Assembly (NCBI RefSeq): GCF_014084125.1
Contig: NZ_CP048405.1
Span: 7,130,001 to 7,194,000, forward strand
Direction of reading: 5' to 3'
DNA: 64,000 nt
Source of the DNA: Streptacidiphilus sp. PB12-B1b
GTDB lineage: Bacteria; Actinomycetota; Actinomycetes; Streptomycetales; Streptomycetaceae
Position 1 is the first letter of the stretch; every line of letters starts with the position of its first letter. Below are positions 46,123 through 55,031 of this stretch, one piece after another. Made by a program: the position numbers and the translations under genes. The notes under the pieces were generated by a model. It was given only the letters and a program-made list of their open reading frames with translations, was not told the DNA's origin and ran no database searches.

Positions 46123-46165
46123 GGAGATCTCCTCGGGTGTGCTTCGGATGTCGCGGCCGGAGTGC

Positions 46166-46251
46166 TGATGCGATCCGGTCGCATCAACTCTAGCACCGTT
46201 ATGCGACGCAGTCGCATGGCTGTACGCCCCTGATGCGATCCGGTCGCCTCG
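46166..46251. promoter_or_regulatory. three TetR operators between SDR and TetR genes
   Basis: Site 1 at 46166-46186 and site 3 at 46231-46251 begin with TGATGCGATCCGGTCGC; site 3 has a degenerate right end. Site 2 at 46201-46217 is the perfect palindrome ATGCGACGCAGTCGCAT. The shared core is ATGCGA-N5-TCGCAT. Confidence 0.83.
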
Positions 46252-46265
46252 CCTATGCTGTGAGG

Positions 46266-46859
46266 ATGAGCAGATGGGCGCCGGACGCACGCGAGCGCCT
46301 GGAGACCGCCGCGCTGGACCTGTTCGTGGAGAACGGGTACGAGGAGACGACGGTCGCGCAGATCGCGGACCGCGCCGGTCTGAACCGCGCCACGTTCTTC
46401 CGTCACTTCGCCGACAAGCGGGAGGTCCTGTTCGGCGGCGAGGACACTCTGGCCGAGTTGTTCGCCGACGGCATCCGCGCCGCCGCACCGGACGCCACGC
46501 TCACCGAGTGCCTGCACGCGGCGTTCGCAGCCGCCGAGGTCGCCATGACCCCGCAGCAACGGGCCAAGGCCGCAAAGCGCGTGCTGGTGGTCGCGGCGAA
46601 CAGCGAGGTACAGGAGCGGGGGCTGCTCAAGCACGCCCGCATCGCCCGGTCGATCAGTGCCGCCCTGCGCGAGCGGGGCGCAGACGAGCTGACGGCCCGG
46701 CTGGGCGCGGAGGTGGGGATGCTCGCCTTCTCCGTCGCCCTTGAGCGCTGGATGAGGTCGGACCACGACGACCCGTTCCCGGCCCACGCCGCGGCGGCCT
46801 TGAGCGATCTGCAGGCGCGCGCGGTCCAGCTCGCCCCCCAGCCCTCCGCGTCCGCCTGA
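46266..46859 (+). CDS. TetR family regulator, divergent partner of the SDR
   Basis: A 197-residue repressor. The HTH is in RLETAALDLFVENGYEETTVAQIADRAGLNRATFFRHFADKREVLFGGEDTLAELF. The C-terminal domain is helical (MTPQQRAKAAKRVLVVAANSEVQERGLLKHARIA). The ATG at 46266 follows TGAGG; an in-frame start at 46233 would overlap operator site 3. It most likely binds the three ATGCGA-type palindromes and controls itself and the SDR gene. Confidence 0.9.
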   Translation: MSRWAPDARERLETAALDLFVENGYEETTVAQIADRAGLNRATFFRHFADKREVLFGGEDTLAELFADGIRAAAPDATLTECLHAAFAAAEVAMTPQQRAKAAKRVLVVAANSEVQERGLLKHARIARSISAALRERGADELTARLGAEVGMLAFSVALERWMRSDHDDPFPAHAAAALSDLQARAVQLAPQPSASA

Positions 46860-46957
46860 CCCGGTTTCAGCGGTACGCGAACCGGCCCACGTGTGCCTGG
46901 ACGACCTACCACGACGAGCGCCTCGGTCGGGGCCGAGCGTGGTGCCGTGCGGGCGGT

Positions 46958-47608
46958 TCAGGGCTGTCCGGGGTCCTCGGCCTGGCCGTGTTCGGGCCGG
47001 GGCTGCGCCTCGGGTTGTGCCTCAGGTTGTGCCTCGGGTTGCGGCTCAGGCTGCGGCCGGGGCTCCGGCGGGCGGGAGAGGCGCAGCCGGGCGGTGCCGA
47101 CCAGGACGCGGATGCCGACTCCGATGAGGACCAGGTTCAGCAGCATCTGGACGGTGACCACCAGCCTGGCCGGGTGGCTGACCGGGGCGATGTCGCCGAA
47201 GCCCACGGTGGCGAAGACGGTCACGGTGAAGTAGACGGCGTCGATCCGGTCCAGCGGCGCATTGAAGGCCCCCGGGTCCGAGCGCGCGAGCGAGAGGTAG
47301 GCCACGGCGAAGGAGAGCAGGAACAGGCTGACGGTGGTGGTCAGTGCCCGCAGCGCCCGCAGCAGCGGATGGTCGGCGCGGGAGACCGCGCGCACCTCGT
47401 ACACCAGGACGGCGCCGACCAGCGCCATCACCAGCGCCAGCCGCAGGCCGAAGGACTCGGCCTGCCTGGGGTCGATGGACAGCACCGTGTACGCCGCCAG
47501 CAGCAGCCCCATGATGACCAGGCATTCGACGACGGTACGGGCCAGGGCGCGGCCCCAGCCCGGGGGCCGCCGCCGCAGCAATGTGTCGCCCAGGACCGGT
47601 TCGTTCAT
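46958..47608 (-). CDS. two-pore-segment potassium channel family protein
   Basis: A 216-residue membrane protein with four membrane segments. The pore loop and filter are RIDAVYFTVTVFATVGFGDIAPVSHPAR; TVGFGD is a variant of the K+ filter TVGYGD. The inner helix VVTVQMLLNLVLIGVGIRVL follows. The C-terminus is a Pro/Gln/Glu repeat tail (PEPQPEAQPEAQPEAQ) with no ligand-binding domain. The ATG at 47608 was chosen because residues before it are low-complexity. Confidence 0.88.
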   Translation of the reverse strand: MNEPVLGDTLLRRRPPGWGRALARTVVECLVIMGLLLAAYTVLSIDPRQAESFGLRLALVMALVGAVLVYEVRAVSRADHPLLRALRALTTTVSLFLLSFAVAYLSLARSDPGAFNAPLDRIDAVYFTVTVFATVGFGDIAPVSHPARLVVTVQMLLNLVLIGVGIRVLVGTARLRLSRPPEPRPQPEPQPEAQPEAQPEAQPRPEHGQAEDPGQP

Positions 47609-48190
47609 GCGGCGGTCCGTCCCTCCGTGCCCGCGCAGGCGACGCAGCGGTCCGGGAGGCCGGGCGTCGGCCCCGGCGCCGGGACGGCTCTCGCGGGCGC
47701 CGCCCGCCGACTGGCGTCTGCCGCGTCTGTCATGCCCGAAGCGTTCCACGCCCACGCCCGCCGGTCCCCCGACCCGCCCGCCGCATCAGCCGGTCGGCGG
47801 CGGCGGTCCCCCGGACGCCACGTCTCCATCCGGACTATCCGACCCGGCCCGGGGTCACGTCGCCCGCCCCCGGATCACAGGATGGGAACAGAATGATCGC
47901 CCAAACGGGACTCTTCAGCCCAGGTGGCCACGCACCCGGCGGGGGCCGGGGGTGCGGGGTCCGTAGGCTCTGCGTCACGACGGAGTGTCGTCCTGAACCG
48001 AGCGCGGGTGGTACCGCGCGCCCGGACGCGCCGGGGGCCTCGCGGGCGGGTCGGCGCAGGCCCGGGCGTGCGGGTCCGGCTGTACGGGTCCGGGGCTGGA
48101 CCGGCAGCGGGACCTGACGCGGGGACCGGGCGGACGGCCGACGGGCCGGAGGTTTCTCGACGCTCCACCCGATGAACCCAGGAGTGCGCC
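47609..48190. other. intergenic stretch, nothing recognised
   Basis: About 580 bases between the start of the potassium channel gene and the start of the secreted protein gene. It is GC-rich with long C and G runs. It must hold the two divergent promoters, but I see no gene, RNA or clear palindrome. Confidence 0.5.
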
Positions 48191-49756
48191 GTGAGGCGAA
48201 TACCCAGCATCTTGACCATGACCGCCGCGCTCATGCCGGCGCTGGCCGGCGTCTCCGCCGTGCCCGCCGCTGCCGCGACCGGGAACACCCTCACCGTCAC
48301 CGCGATCAGCCGGACCGGCGCCAGGGTCGCCGCCACGGCGGAGGTGATGAATCTGGCCGACGAGAGCATGTACTCCTTCGCCACGGGCAAGGCGCACGCG
48401 CTGCCCAAGGGGACGTACGCCGTCCTGGCCGACATCCAGACCACCGGCGCCGGCGGCGCGGTCTCGGACACCATCGGCTCGCAGATCGTCACCGTGTCCG
48501 GCGCCAAGTCGGTGACGCTGGACGCCCGGCAGGGCCGCGCGGTGCACGTCTCGCTGGACTCCAACCCGGCCCCGGCCGACCAGTGGACGATCGACTCGCG
48601 GGTGTGCGCGGACGGCATGCCCGTCGGCGACGTGGAGGTCTCCAACAACCAGGGGTCGCTGTACGTGGTCCCCAACGCCTCCAAGGACCTGCAGTTCGCC
48701 TATCTGGCCGATCTGCAGGGCAGCACCGGCTACATGCTGAGCGGGATGACCACGGGCATCCCGAGCAACCCGGGCGGCGCCTTCCGCAAGGCCGCCCTGG
48801 CCCTGGTGCACGTGCAGGCGCGCAGCGGGGACGAGGAGGCCGCGCAGACGGACGTCGAGTTCCAGCCGGAGGGGCCGACGGACAACTGCCAGACCGATCT
48901 GGCCGGTCCGGGCGACGAGCAGGACGGGCCGTTCAACCAGACGGTCTACGTCTCGCCGGGACGCTGGGAGCCCCGCTCGGACGTCTTCGGCGGGCCCGGT
49001 GACCTCGGCGGCGAGTTCGCCGCGCAGGCGTCGTTCGCCGGCGGGCACACCTACTGGGAGACCTTCGGCCAGGCGACGTGGGGGCCGGTCTCCACGGTGC
49101 CGACCGTCTGGGAGCGGGCCATCGACATGTCGCCCGACGGCCTGATCGAGGACCCGACGCCGGGGACGATGACGTTCGGCTCCTCGGTGTGGTCCACCTT
49201 CGAGCTGACCCAGGGCAGCAAGGTCCTGAAGAAGCAGAACCTGAACTCCTACGGCAACCAGACCGACTTCAACGAGCCGATCAGGTACGCCGGTTGGTAC
49301 AACCTCTCGGTGGACGCGCACCGCTACGGGGCCGGTTTCGCGCTGCCCTCGGGGACGCTGTCCAACGAGGTCACGCTGGGCCTGCACTTCTACGCGAGCC
49401 CGTCCGTCACCCAGGCCGCGCCGGTCTACCTGACCCACTTCCTGCCCGGCGGGCTCAACGCGTACAACGCCGCGACGCCCAAGGGCAGCATGCCGATCAC
49501 CCTGGACCTGGACCGGGGGCCGACGGGCAACCCCGACGCCCCGCTGCCCAACGACCCGGTCAAGTCGGTCCTGAGCTGGTACTCCACCGACGGCGGCAAG
49601 AGCTGGCACGCGCTGGCGGTCAAGCGCAGCGGCTCCGCCTACACCGTGGCCGTCCCGGACCCGGCCTCCGGCGCGGTCTCCCTGCGCTCCGAGGTCGTCG
49701 ACACCAAGGGCGACACCAGCACGGAGACGGTCTACCGCGCCTACACGATCGGCTGA
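48191..49756 (+). CDS. secreted protein of unknown function
   Basis: A 521-residue exported protein from a GTG behind GGAG. The signal peptide ends near AVPAAAATG (residue 29). The mature part is rich in beta-structure: an early Ig-like part (LTVTAISRTGARVAATAEVMNL), then ALVHVQARSGDEEAAQTDVEFQPEG, and a C-terminal domain (SVLSWYSTDGGKSWHALAVKRSGSAYTVAVP) like those of secreted protease or glycan-binding tails. No catalytic motif is visible. It is a single-gene unit with a strong terminator. Confidence 0.78.
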   Translation: MRRIPSILTMTAALMPALAGVSAVPAAAATGNTLTVTAISRTGARVAATAEVMNLADESMYSFATGKAHALPKGTYAVLADIQTTGAGGAVSDTIGSQIVTVSGAKSVTLDARQGRAVHVSLDSNPAPADQWTIDSRVCADGMPVGDVEVSNNQGSLYVVPNASKDLQFAYLADLQGSTGYMLSGMTTGIPSNPGGAFRKAALALVHVQARSGDEEAAQTDVEFQPEGPTDNCQTDLAGPGDEQDGPFNQTVYVSPGRWEPRSDVFGGPGDLGGEFAAQASFAGGHTYWETFGQATWGPVSTVPTVWERAIDMSPDGLIEDPTPGTMTFGSSVWSTFELTQGSKVLKKQNLNSYGNQTDFNEPIRYAGWYNLSVDAHRYGAGFALPSGTLSNEVTLGLHFYASPSVTQAAPVYLTHFLPGGLNAYNAATPKGSMPITLDLDRGPTGNPDAPLPNDPVKSVLSWYSTDGGKSWHALAVKRSGSAYTVAVPDPASGAVSLRSEVVDTKGDTSTETVYRAYTIG

Positions 49757-49777
49757 TGCTTCGTCAGTAAGCGCACG

Positions 49778-49823
49778 GGGGCCCGCACGGTGGCGGCAGG
49801 AGCATTGCGGCCGTGCGGGCCCC
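49778..49823 (+). terminator. terminator of the secreted protein gene
   Basis: GGGGCCCGCACGG and CCGTGCGGGCCCC are perfect 13-base arms with a 20-base loop, 21 bases after the stop. Confidence 0.75.
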
Positions 49824-50112
49824 GCCGCATTCCCGGGGCGACTTTCGGCCATATGTACGGCGAGGTAAGGGCGTTGTCTGGTCAGCGGCGCCGACACCCG
49901 ATGCGGGCGAAGTCGGCAGGGGATCGGTCCGCGTGCCGATAGGCCGTGCGCGGCAACGGAGTTGGCATAGCCGAGCCCGGTTCCGCCGGGTGCAGCCGGA
50001 TCGCGCACCCGAAACTGTTAGGACTCTTGACAGTTTAATGGTCTAGTCCAACTATGGGCGGTGTTCAGCCAGTGGTCTCTACCAATTGCACCCCACCCCC
50101 ACGGGAGTCCGC
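49824..50112 (+). promoter_or_regulatory. upstream region of the chitinase gene, sigma-type promoter
   Basis: TTGACA at 50027-50032 and AACTAT at 50050-50055, 17 bases apart, look like a -35/-10 pair. The DasR-type site lies between them. Nothing else is recognised between 49824 and 50026. Confidence 0.6.
50039..50050. promoter_or_regulatory. DasR-type responsive element (dre)
   Basis: TGGTCTAGTCCA matches the known DasR/chitinase direct-repeat consensus TGGTCTAGACCA at 11 of 12 bases. DasR represses chitin and N-acetylglucosamine genes in Streptomyces until amino-sugar phosphates bind it. Confidence 0.8.
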
Positions 50113-51897
50113 ATGAGACGGCGCACCACCGCACGACCCCTACGCACGTTGTTCACCGGCCTGCTCGCCACCGCCGCGGCCTCGGCCGGCCTGGTCGTGA
50201 GCGGCGCCGGAACCGCACAGGCGGCCACCCCACTGCCCGCCCACGTGTTCGCCCCGTACTTCGAGGCGTACAGCGGTGACAGCCCGGCCACCATCTCCAC
50301 CCAGTCCGGCGCCAACTACGAGACCATGGCGTTCATCCAGACCGCCAGCAAGGGCTCGTGCACCGCCTACTGGAACGGGGACAGCAGCCAGCCGCTGACC
50401 TCGGCCACCTTCGGCAGCGACATCAGCGCCATCCAGGCCAAGGGCGGCGACGTCATCCCCTCCTTCGGCGGCTACACCGCCGACGACACCGGCACCGAGA
50501 TCGCCGACAGCTGCACCAGCGTCGCCTCGATCGCCGCGGTGTACGAGTCGGTGATCACCACGTACAACGTGACCCGGATCGACCTCGACACCGAGGACAA
50601 CTCGCTCACCGACACCGCCGGCATCACCCGCCGCAACCAGGCCATCGCCCAGGTCGAGGCGTGGGCGGCCAGCACCGGCCGCACCGTGCAGTTCCAGTAC
50701 ACCCTGCCGACCACCACCAGCGGCCTCGCCAGCAGCGGGCTGGCGGTGCTGAAGAACGCGGTCGCCAACAACGCCGTGGTCTCCGTGGTCAACATCATGA
50801 CCTTCGACTACTACGACGGCGCCACCCACGAGATGGGCACCGACGCGGAGAACGCGGCGACCGGGCTGTACAGCCAGCTCGCCTCGCTCTACCCCTCGAA
50901 GACCCCCGCGCAGCTGTGGGGCATGATCGGGATCACCCTGATGCCCGGTATCGACGACTACGGCGCGGCCGAGACCACCACCGTGGCCGACGCGTCCACC
51001 GTGGAATCCTGGGCCACCAGCAAGGGCCTGGCCGAGCTGTCGTTCTGGGCGCTGGAGCGCGACAACGGCGGCTGCGTCGGCACCGCCGGCTCGGACACCT
51101 GCTCCGGCATCGCCCAGGGCACCTGGGACTTCAGCCACGCGCTGGAGCCCTTCACCAGCGGCGGCACGGTGACCCCGCCCCCGCCGCCCGGCAACGACTT
51201 CTCGCTGTCCGACGCGCCCGCCTCGGCGTCGGTCGCGGCCGGGGCCTCGACCACCTCGACCGTCAGCACCGCCGTCACCAGCGGCAGCGCCGAGAGCGTC
51301 TCCCTGGCGGCGAGCGGCCTGCCCAGCGGCGTCACGGCCGCCTTCAGCCCCGCCTCGGTGACCTCCGGCGGCAGCTCCACGCTCACCCTGAGCGCCTCCA
51401 GCAGCGCCGCGGCCGGGACCTACCCGATCACCATCACCGGCACCGCCGCCTCGGGCAGCCACACCGCGACCTTCTCGCTGACGGTCACCTCCACCAGCGG
51501 CGGCGGTGGCGGCTCCAGCAGCCTGGTGAACGGCGGTTTCGAGACCGGCAGCCTCAGCCCGTGGACCTGCCAGACCGGCAGCGCCGTGGTCAGCACCCCG
51601 GTCCACTCCGGCAGCCACGCCCTCCAGGTGGCAGCCGGCTCCTCCACCACCGGGGAGTGCGACCAGACCCTCACCCTGCAGCCCAACCACAGCTACACAC
51701 TCAGCGGCTGGGTCCAGGGCAGCTACGCCTACCTCGGCGTCAGCGGCGGCGCCACCGCCAGCACCTGGTCCAGCAACAGCTCCTGGAACCAGCTCAAGGT
51801 GGCCTTCACCACCGGCTCCAGCGGCACCGTCACCGTCTACGTCCACGGCTGGTACGGCCAGGGCAACGTCTACGCCGACGACCTCAGCGTGAGCTGA
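50113..51897 (+). CDS. secreted GH18 chitinase with Ig-like and carbohydrate-binding domains
   Basis: A 594-residue exported glycoside hydrolase. The signal peptide ends near TAQAA. The GH18 domain (residues 45-355) has GGDVIPSFGGYTADDTG and the catalytic DxDxE as RIDLDTEDNSL. A Pro-rich linker follows, then an Ig-like domain of about 85 residues (FSLSDAPASASVAAGAS, GLPSGVTAAFSPASVTSGGSSTL), a Gly/Ser linker and a carbohydrate-binding module (LVNGGFETGSLSPWTC, ending VYADDLSVS). It probably breaks down chitin outside the cell and is controlled by DasR through the site at 50039. Confidence 0.9.
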   Translation: MRRRTTARPLRTLFTGLLATAAASAGLVVSGAGTAQAATPLPAHVFAPYFEAYSGDSPATISTQSGANYETMAFIQTASKGSCTAYWNGDSSQPLTSATFGSDISAIQAKGGDVIPSFGGYTADDTGTEIADSCTSVASIAAVYESVITTYNVTRIDLDTEDNSLTDTAGITRRNQAIAQVEAWAASTGRTVQFQYTLPTTTSGLASSGLAVLKNAVANNAVVSVVNIMTFDYYDGATHEMGTDAENAATGLYSQLASLYPSKTPAQLWGMIGITLMPGIDDYGAAETTTVADASTVESWATSKGLAELSFWALERDNGGCVGTAGSDTCSGIAQGTWDFSHALEPFTSGGTVTPPPPPGNDFSLSDAPASASVAAGASTTSTVSTAVTSGSAESVSLAASGLPSGVTAAFSPASVTSGGSSTLTLSASSSAAAGTYPITITGTAASGSHTATFSLTVTSTSGGGGGSSSLVNGGFETGSLSPWTCQTGSAVVSTPVHSGSHALQVAAGSSTTGECDQTLTLQPNHSYTLSGWVQGSYAYLGVSGGATASTWSSNSSWNQLKVAFTTGSSGTVTVYVHGWYGQGNVYADDLSVS

Positions 51898-51933
51898 CGG
51901 CAGCGGCAGTGACAGCGGCTCCGGCCGCCGCGT

Positions 51934-52470
51934 TCAGCCAGCCTTGACCGGCACGGTGAGGTGGACCAGCCCGGCGACGCCGAACTCCAGCAGCACCGGG
52001 CTGGTGCCACCCGCCTTCAGTCCGCTCGCGGAGGGCAGCACGACCGACGGCGCGCCCGCGCCGAAGGTCGCGCTGCTCCCCGAGTCGATCATGATCCCGG
52101 CGGTGGACAGCGCGTTGATGGGACCGGCGCTGCCCGTCAGGGTCGCCTGCCCGAGGCCGGGGACCGAGACCACCGAGAGGTGCTCGGTCACCGGCCCTTC
52201 GTTGTCCACGGTGAAGTCCAGCCGAGCCTGCCCGCTCGGGCCCAGCTCGACCACCGCGTCCTTGATGGCCAGGTCCACGTTGCGGGCCCGCATGCTCCAG
52301 TCGGTGCCGTCGGCGCCGGTGCTCACCGACGACTGGGCCACCCCGGGGGCGACCCGCTGGACGGTCCCGCTGCCGCACCCGCTGGCCAGCCCCGCCACGG
52401 AGGCTGTGAGCGCGGCCGCGAGCAGGGCGCGCTGGACGGTGGTTCGACGGGGACCGGCGGGGGATCGCAT
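51934..52470 (-). CDS. small lipoprotein of unknown function
   Basis: A 178-residue protein with a lipobox (SVAGLASGC) that would place the lipid-bearing cysteine near residue 30. The mature part is a single beta-rich domain (VDLAIKDAVVELGPSGQARLDFTVDNEGPVTEHLSVV). The second half, with LLEFGVAGLVHLTVPV, resembles PCu(A)C-type copper chaperone folds, but the Met/His ligands of that family are not evident. It converges on the chitinase gene. Confidence 0.72.
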   Translation of the reverse strand: MRSPAGPRRTTVQRALLAAALTASVAGLASGCGSGTVQRVAPGVAQSSVSTGADGTDWSMRARNVDLAIKDAVVELGPSGQARLDFTVDNEGPVTEHLSVVSVPGLGQATLTGSAGPINALSTAGIMIDSGSSATFGAGAPSVVLPSASGLKAGGTSPVLLEFGVAGLVHLTVPVKAG

Positions 52471-52962
52471 ATCTGCATTATGCGGAGCCGACGTGAGAGC
52501 CCGGACAGCGCCCCCGCCCGCCACCGCCGAGCCCGCGTCCGGCCCGCGTCCGGCCCGCGCCGTGCCCCCCGTGGCGCCCCCGCCGGGGACGTCGGCCGAG
52601 GTCACCCGGACGCCCCGCCGAACCACCCGAACGGATGACCCGGACCGTCGCCGCGCAGCTGCCCTCGAGCGCCGTCCGCCCGATCCGGCCGCCGCGGAAC
52701 ACCCCTCCCGGCGCAATTCCGGTGCCCGCCGGAGAGCACCGGGAAATACCGTCGGAGAACCCCTTCGGATCGTATCCCACGCACTCCGGCCGCCCCACCC
52801 GGCGCCATCGGCGGAATTTCCTCCAAGCGGGTGATATGACGAAGTGTCACCCACCCTCCACCGCTTTCGTGACGAAGAGTGGCTGTAGTGCCGGGGGTTG
52901 CGTGGGCTCGTCCCCCGCGCCCCCGGCCGAAGCCGTTCCGACGCAAGCGAAAGAGGAACAAA
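52471..52962. other. intergenic stretch before the first chaplin
   Basis: About 490 bases. TGACGAAG occurs twice (near 52837 and 52870), and the first is part of TGAC-GAAGT-GTCA. These may be regulatory for the chaplin gene. No gene is seen. Confidence 0.45.
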
Positions 52963-53332
52963 GTGAGCAGAATGCGCAAGGCCGTAGCGATGACCGCCAT
53001 GGTCGGCGGGCTCGTGTTCGCCGGGGCCGGGGCTGCCTCCGCCGACTCCAACGCCTACGGCGAGGCCAGCAACTCCCCGGGGTCCTGTCCGGCAACGTCG
53101 TCCAGATCCCGATCGACATCCCGGTCAACGTCTGCGGCAACAGCATCGGCGTGATCAGCGTGCTGAACCCAGCGTTCGGCAACTCCTGCTCCAACGGCAA
53201 CGGGACGCAGGCGGCCGCCGGCCACCTGATGGCCGCGCACCACATCGCCATGACCCCGGAGGCGGCCGGCCTGAACCACGAGGGCTACCGCCACAGCCTG
53301 CACCTGAACGCCCGCGGCGAGGACTGCTGCTG
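52963..53332 (+). pseudogene. chaplin gene with a one-base deletion and His-rich tail
   Basis: The GTG start behind AGAGGAACAAA opens a signal peptide (MRKAVAMTAMVGGLVFAGAGAASA). The chaplin begins SNAYGEASNSPG, then the frame breaks at 53079-53082: the usual GGC-GTC reads GG-GTC. The next frame continues with LSGNVVQIPIDIPVN, VCGNSIGVISVLNPAFGNSC and 40 further residues rich in His (GHLMAAHHIAMTPEAAG, YRHSLHLNARGEDCC). Chaplins form amyloid coats on aerial hyphae. One added base restores a full protein, so this is a broken gene or a sequencing slip. Confidence 0.85.
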
Positions 53333-53484
53333 ACCTGGTCCCCTCCAGGTCCTGCGGAAACCGGCCGGTCCCACCCGTCCGGGCGGGGCCGGCCGTCGCC
53401 GTGACAGCGCGACGCCCTCCCCGGGCGGCCTGCGAACAGGCGCGGCCCGGGGAGGGCGTGGTGCTGGTCAGCGGTTGCCGACGG

Positions 53485-53727
53485 TCAGCCGTTGTTGGCG
53501 CAGTGGTTGCCGAAGGCCGGGTTGAGCAGGCCGACGACGTCGATGCTGTTGCCGCACAGGTTGACCGGGACGTGCACCGGAACGGCGATGTTGTTGCCGG
53601 AGAGGACACCGGGGGAGTTGCTGGCCTCACCGGTCGCGGTGGAGCTGGCGAACGCCGCACCCGCCCCGGCAGCGAGCGCACCGGCCGCGGCGATCGTGAC
53701 GACGGCGCCCTTGAGGGTGTTGTTCAT
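53485..53727 (-). CDS. short chaplin
   Basis: An 80-residue secreted amyloid protein. Signal peptide to about residue 28, then the chaplin domain ATGEASNSPGVLSGNNIAV, PVHVPVNLCGNSIDVVGLLNP, AFGNHC. Both cysteines are present. It is divergent to the chaplin at 53963. Short chaplins self-assemble at the air-water interface. Confidence 0.93.
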   Translation of the reverse strand: MNNTLKGAVVTIAAAGALAAGAGAAFASSTATGEASNSPGVLSGNNIAVPVHVPVNLCGNSIDVVGLLNPAFGNHCANNG

Positions 53728-53962
53728 GATGACTACTCCGTGGTTTGTCTGCGTGGCAAAGTGCCGCAGGAATGGACGTTGAGCACAACGCTCCAGGAGC
53801 GCGGCGGATACGGCCCCGCTCCGACTTCACCCGGACGCGTCACCCACCCGCTCGCAGTCCGAAAATTCGAGCTTCTTTCACCGTCGGCCGTTTCCTCCAA
53901 AGGCGGCACTCGTTTTCAGCGGTGAAGGCCCCAGTACATCACCAGCCTCATAAGGAATCGAC

Positions 53963-54205
53963 ATGCAGAACATCAAGCGCAGCGCCCTGCTGGTCACCGT
54001 GACCGCCGGAATCGTCGTGGGCGGCGCCGGTGCGGCCATGGCCTCCAGCACCGCCACCGGTGCGGCCAACAACTCCCCCGGCGTGCTGTCCGGCAACCTG
54101 ATCCAGGTCCCGGTGCACGTCCCGGTCAACGCCTGCGGCAACACCGTGAACGTCATCGGCCTGCTCAACCCGGCCTTCGGCAACCACTGCGAGAACAACG
54201 GCTGA
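53963..54205 (+). CDS. short chaplin
   Basis: An 80-residue secreted chaplin. Signal peptide to about residue 27 (GGAGAAMAS), then ATGAANNSPGVLSGNLIQV, PVHVPVNACGNTVNVIGLL, NPAFGNHC. It has Ala before the first cysteine (NACGN) where the others have Leu. It is followed by two more chaplins in the same direction. Confidence 0.94.
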   Translation: MQNIKRSALLVTVTAGIVVGGAGAAMASSTATGAANNSPGVLSGNLIQVPVHVPVNACGNTVNVIGLLNPAFGNHCENNG

Positions 54206-54405
54206 CCTGTCGGCTGACCGAAGGGCCGCGCCCCCGTACTCACCAGTCCGGCGGGGCGCGGCCCTCACCTGTCCCCCGGCCCGGGGCGGCCCGGCTGTCC
54301 GCTGCACGAGTGGTCCTCGGACCGCGTGCGTGTCCGTCGCCGACCGTCCCTCGTTCGCCAGGTGTCCGGTCCACTGGGGATCGACAGAAGACGGAGATTC
54401 CAACC

Positions 54406-54654
54406 ATGCGCACCGTGAAGTCCGTGAAGACCGGCATCGCCCTCACCGCGATCGCGGTCGGCCTGGCGCTGACCGGCGCCGGCAGCGCCGTCGCCGACGC
54501 CACCGCGACCGGCGCAGCCAACAACTCGCCCGGCTTCCTCTCCGGCAATGTGATCCAGGTTCCGGTCCACATCCCGGTGAACCTCTGCGGCAACAGCATC
54601 GGCGTGGTCTCGCTGCTCAACCCGGCCTTCGGCAACCACTGCAGCAACAGCTGA
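54406..54654 (+). CDS. short chaplin
   Basis: An 82-residue secreted chaplin. The signal peptide ends near GAGSAVA, then DATATGAANNSPGFLSGNV, IQVPVHIPVNLCGNSIGVV, SLLNPAFGNHCS. Phe replaces the usual Val after SPG. GGAG stands before the ATG. Confidence 0.94.
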   Translation: MRTVKSVKTGIALTAIAVGLALTGAGSAVADATATGAANNSPGFLSGNVIQVPVHIPVNLCGNSIGVVSLLNPAFGNHCSNS

Positions 54655-54697
54655 CCCCTCCCCCACCGCTTTTCACCCTGATGAAGGAGATCCACCC

Positions 54698-54946
54698 ATG
54701 CAGACGCTCCTGAAGACCGCTGCCGTGTCCGCAGCCGTCCTCGGCGTCGCGCTGGCCGGTGCGGGCACCGCCGCCGCCGACGCCACCGCGACCGGCGCGG
54801 CCAACAACTCCCCCGGCGTGCTGTCCGGCAACCTGGTCCAGGTCCCGGTGCACGTCCCGGTGAACCTCTGCGGCAACAGCATCGACGTGATCGGCGCGCT
54901 GAACCCGGCGTTCGGCAACCACTGCGTCAACAACCCGGACTGCTGA
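54698..54946 (+). CDS. short chaplin
   Basis: An 82-residue secreted chaplin, 43 bases after the previous one. The mature part is ATGAANNSPGVLSGNLVQV, PVHVPVNLCGNSIDVIGAL, NPAFGNHC with a NNPDC tail, which adds a third cysteine at the C-terminus. GGAG precedes the ATG. Confidence 0.94.
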   Translation: MQTLLKTAAVSAAVLGVALAGAGTAAADATATGAANNSPGVLSGNLVQVPVHVPVNLCGNSIDVIGALNPAFGNHCVNNPDC

Positions 54947-55031
54947 TCCGGGCGGTCCAGCCGCGGTGCTGCCCCTCGGGACGCTTCCGAGGGGCAGCAC
55001 CGCACCCCGTCGCCACTCCAAGGAGTCATCC

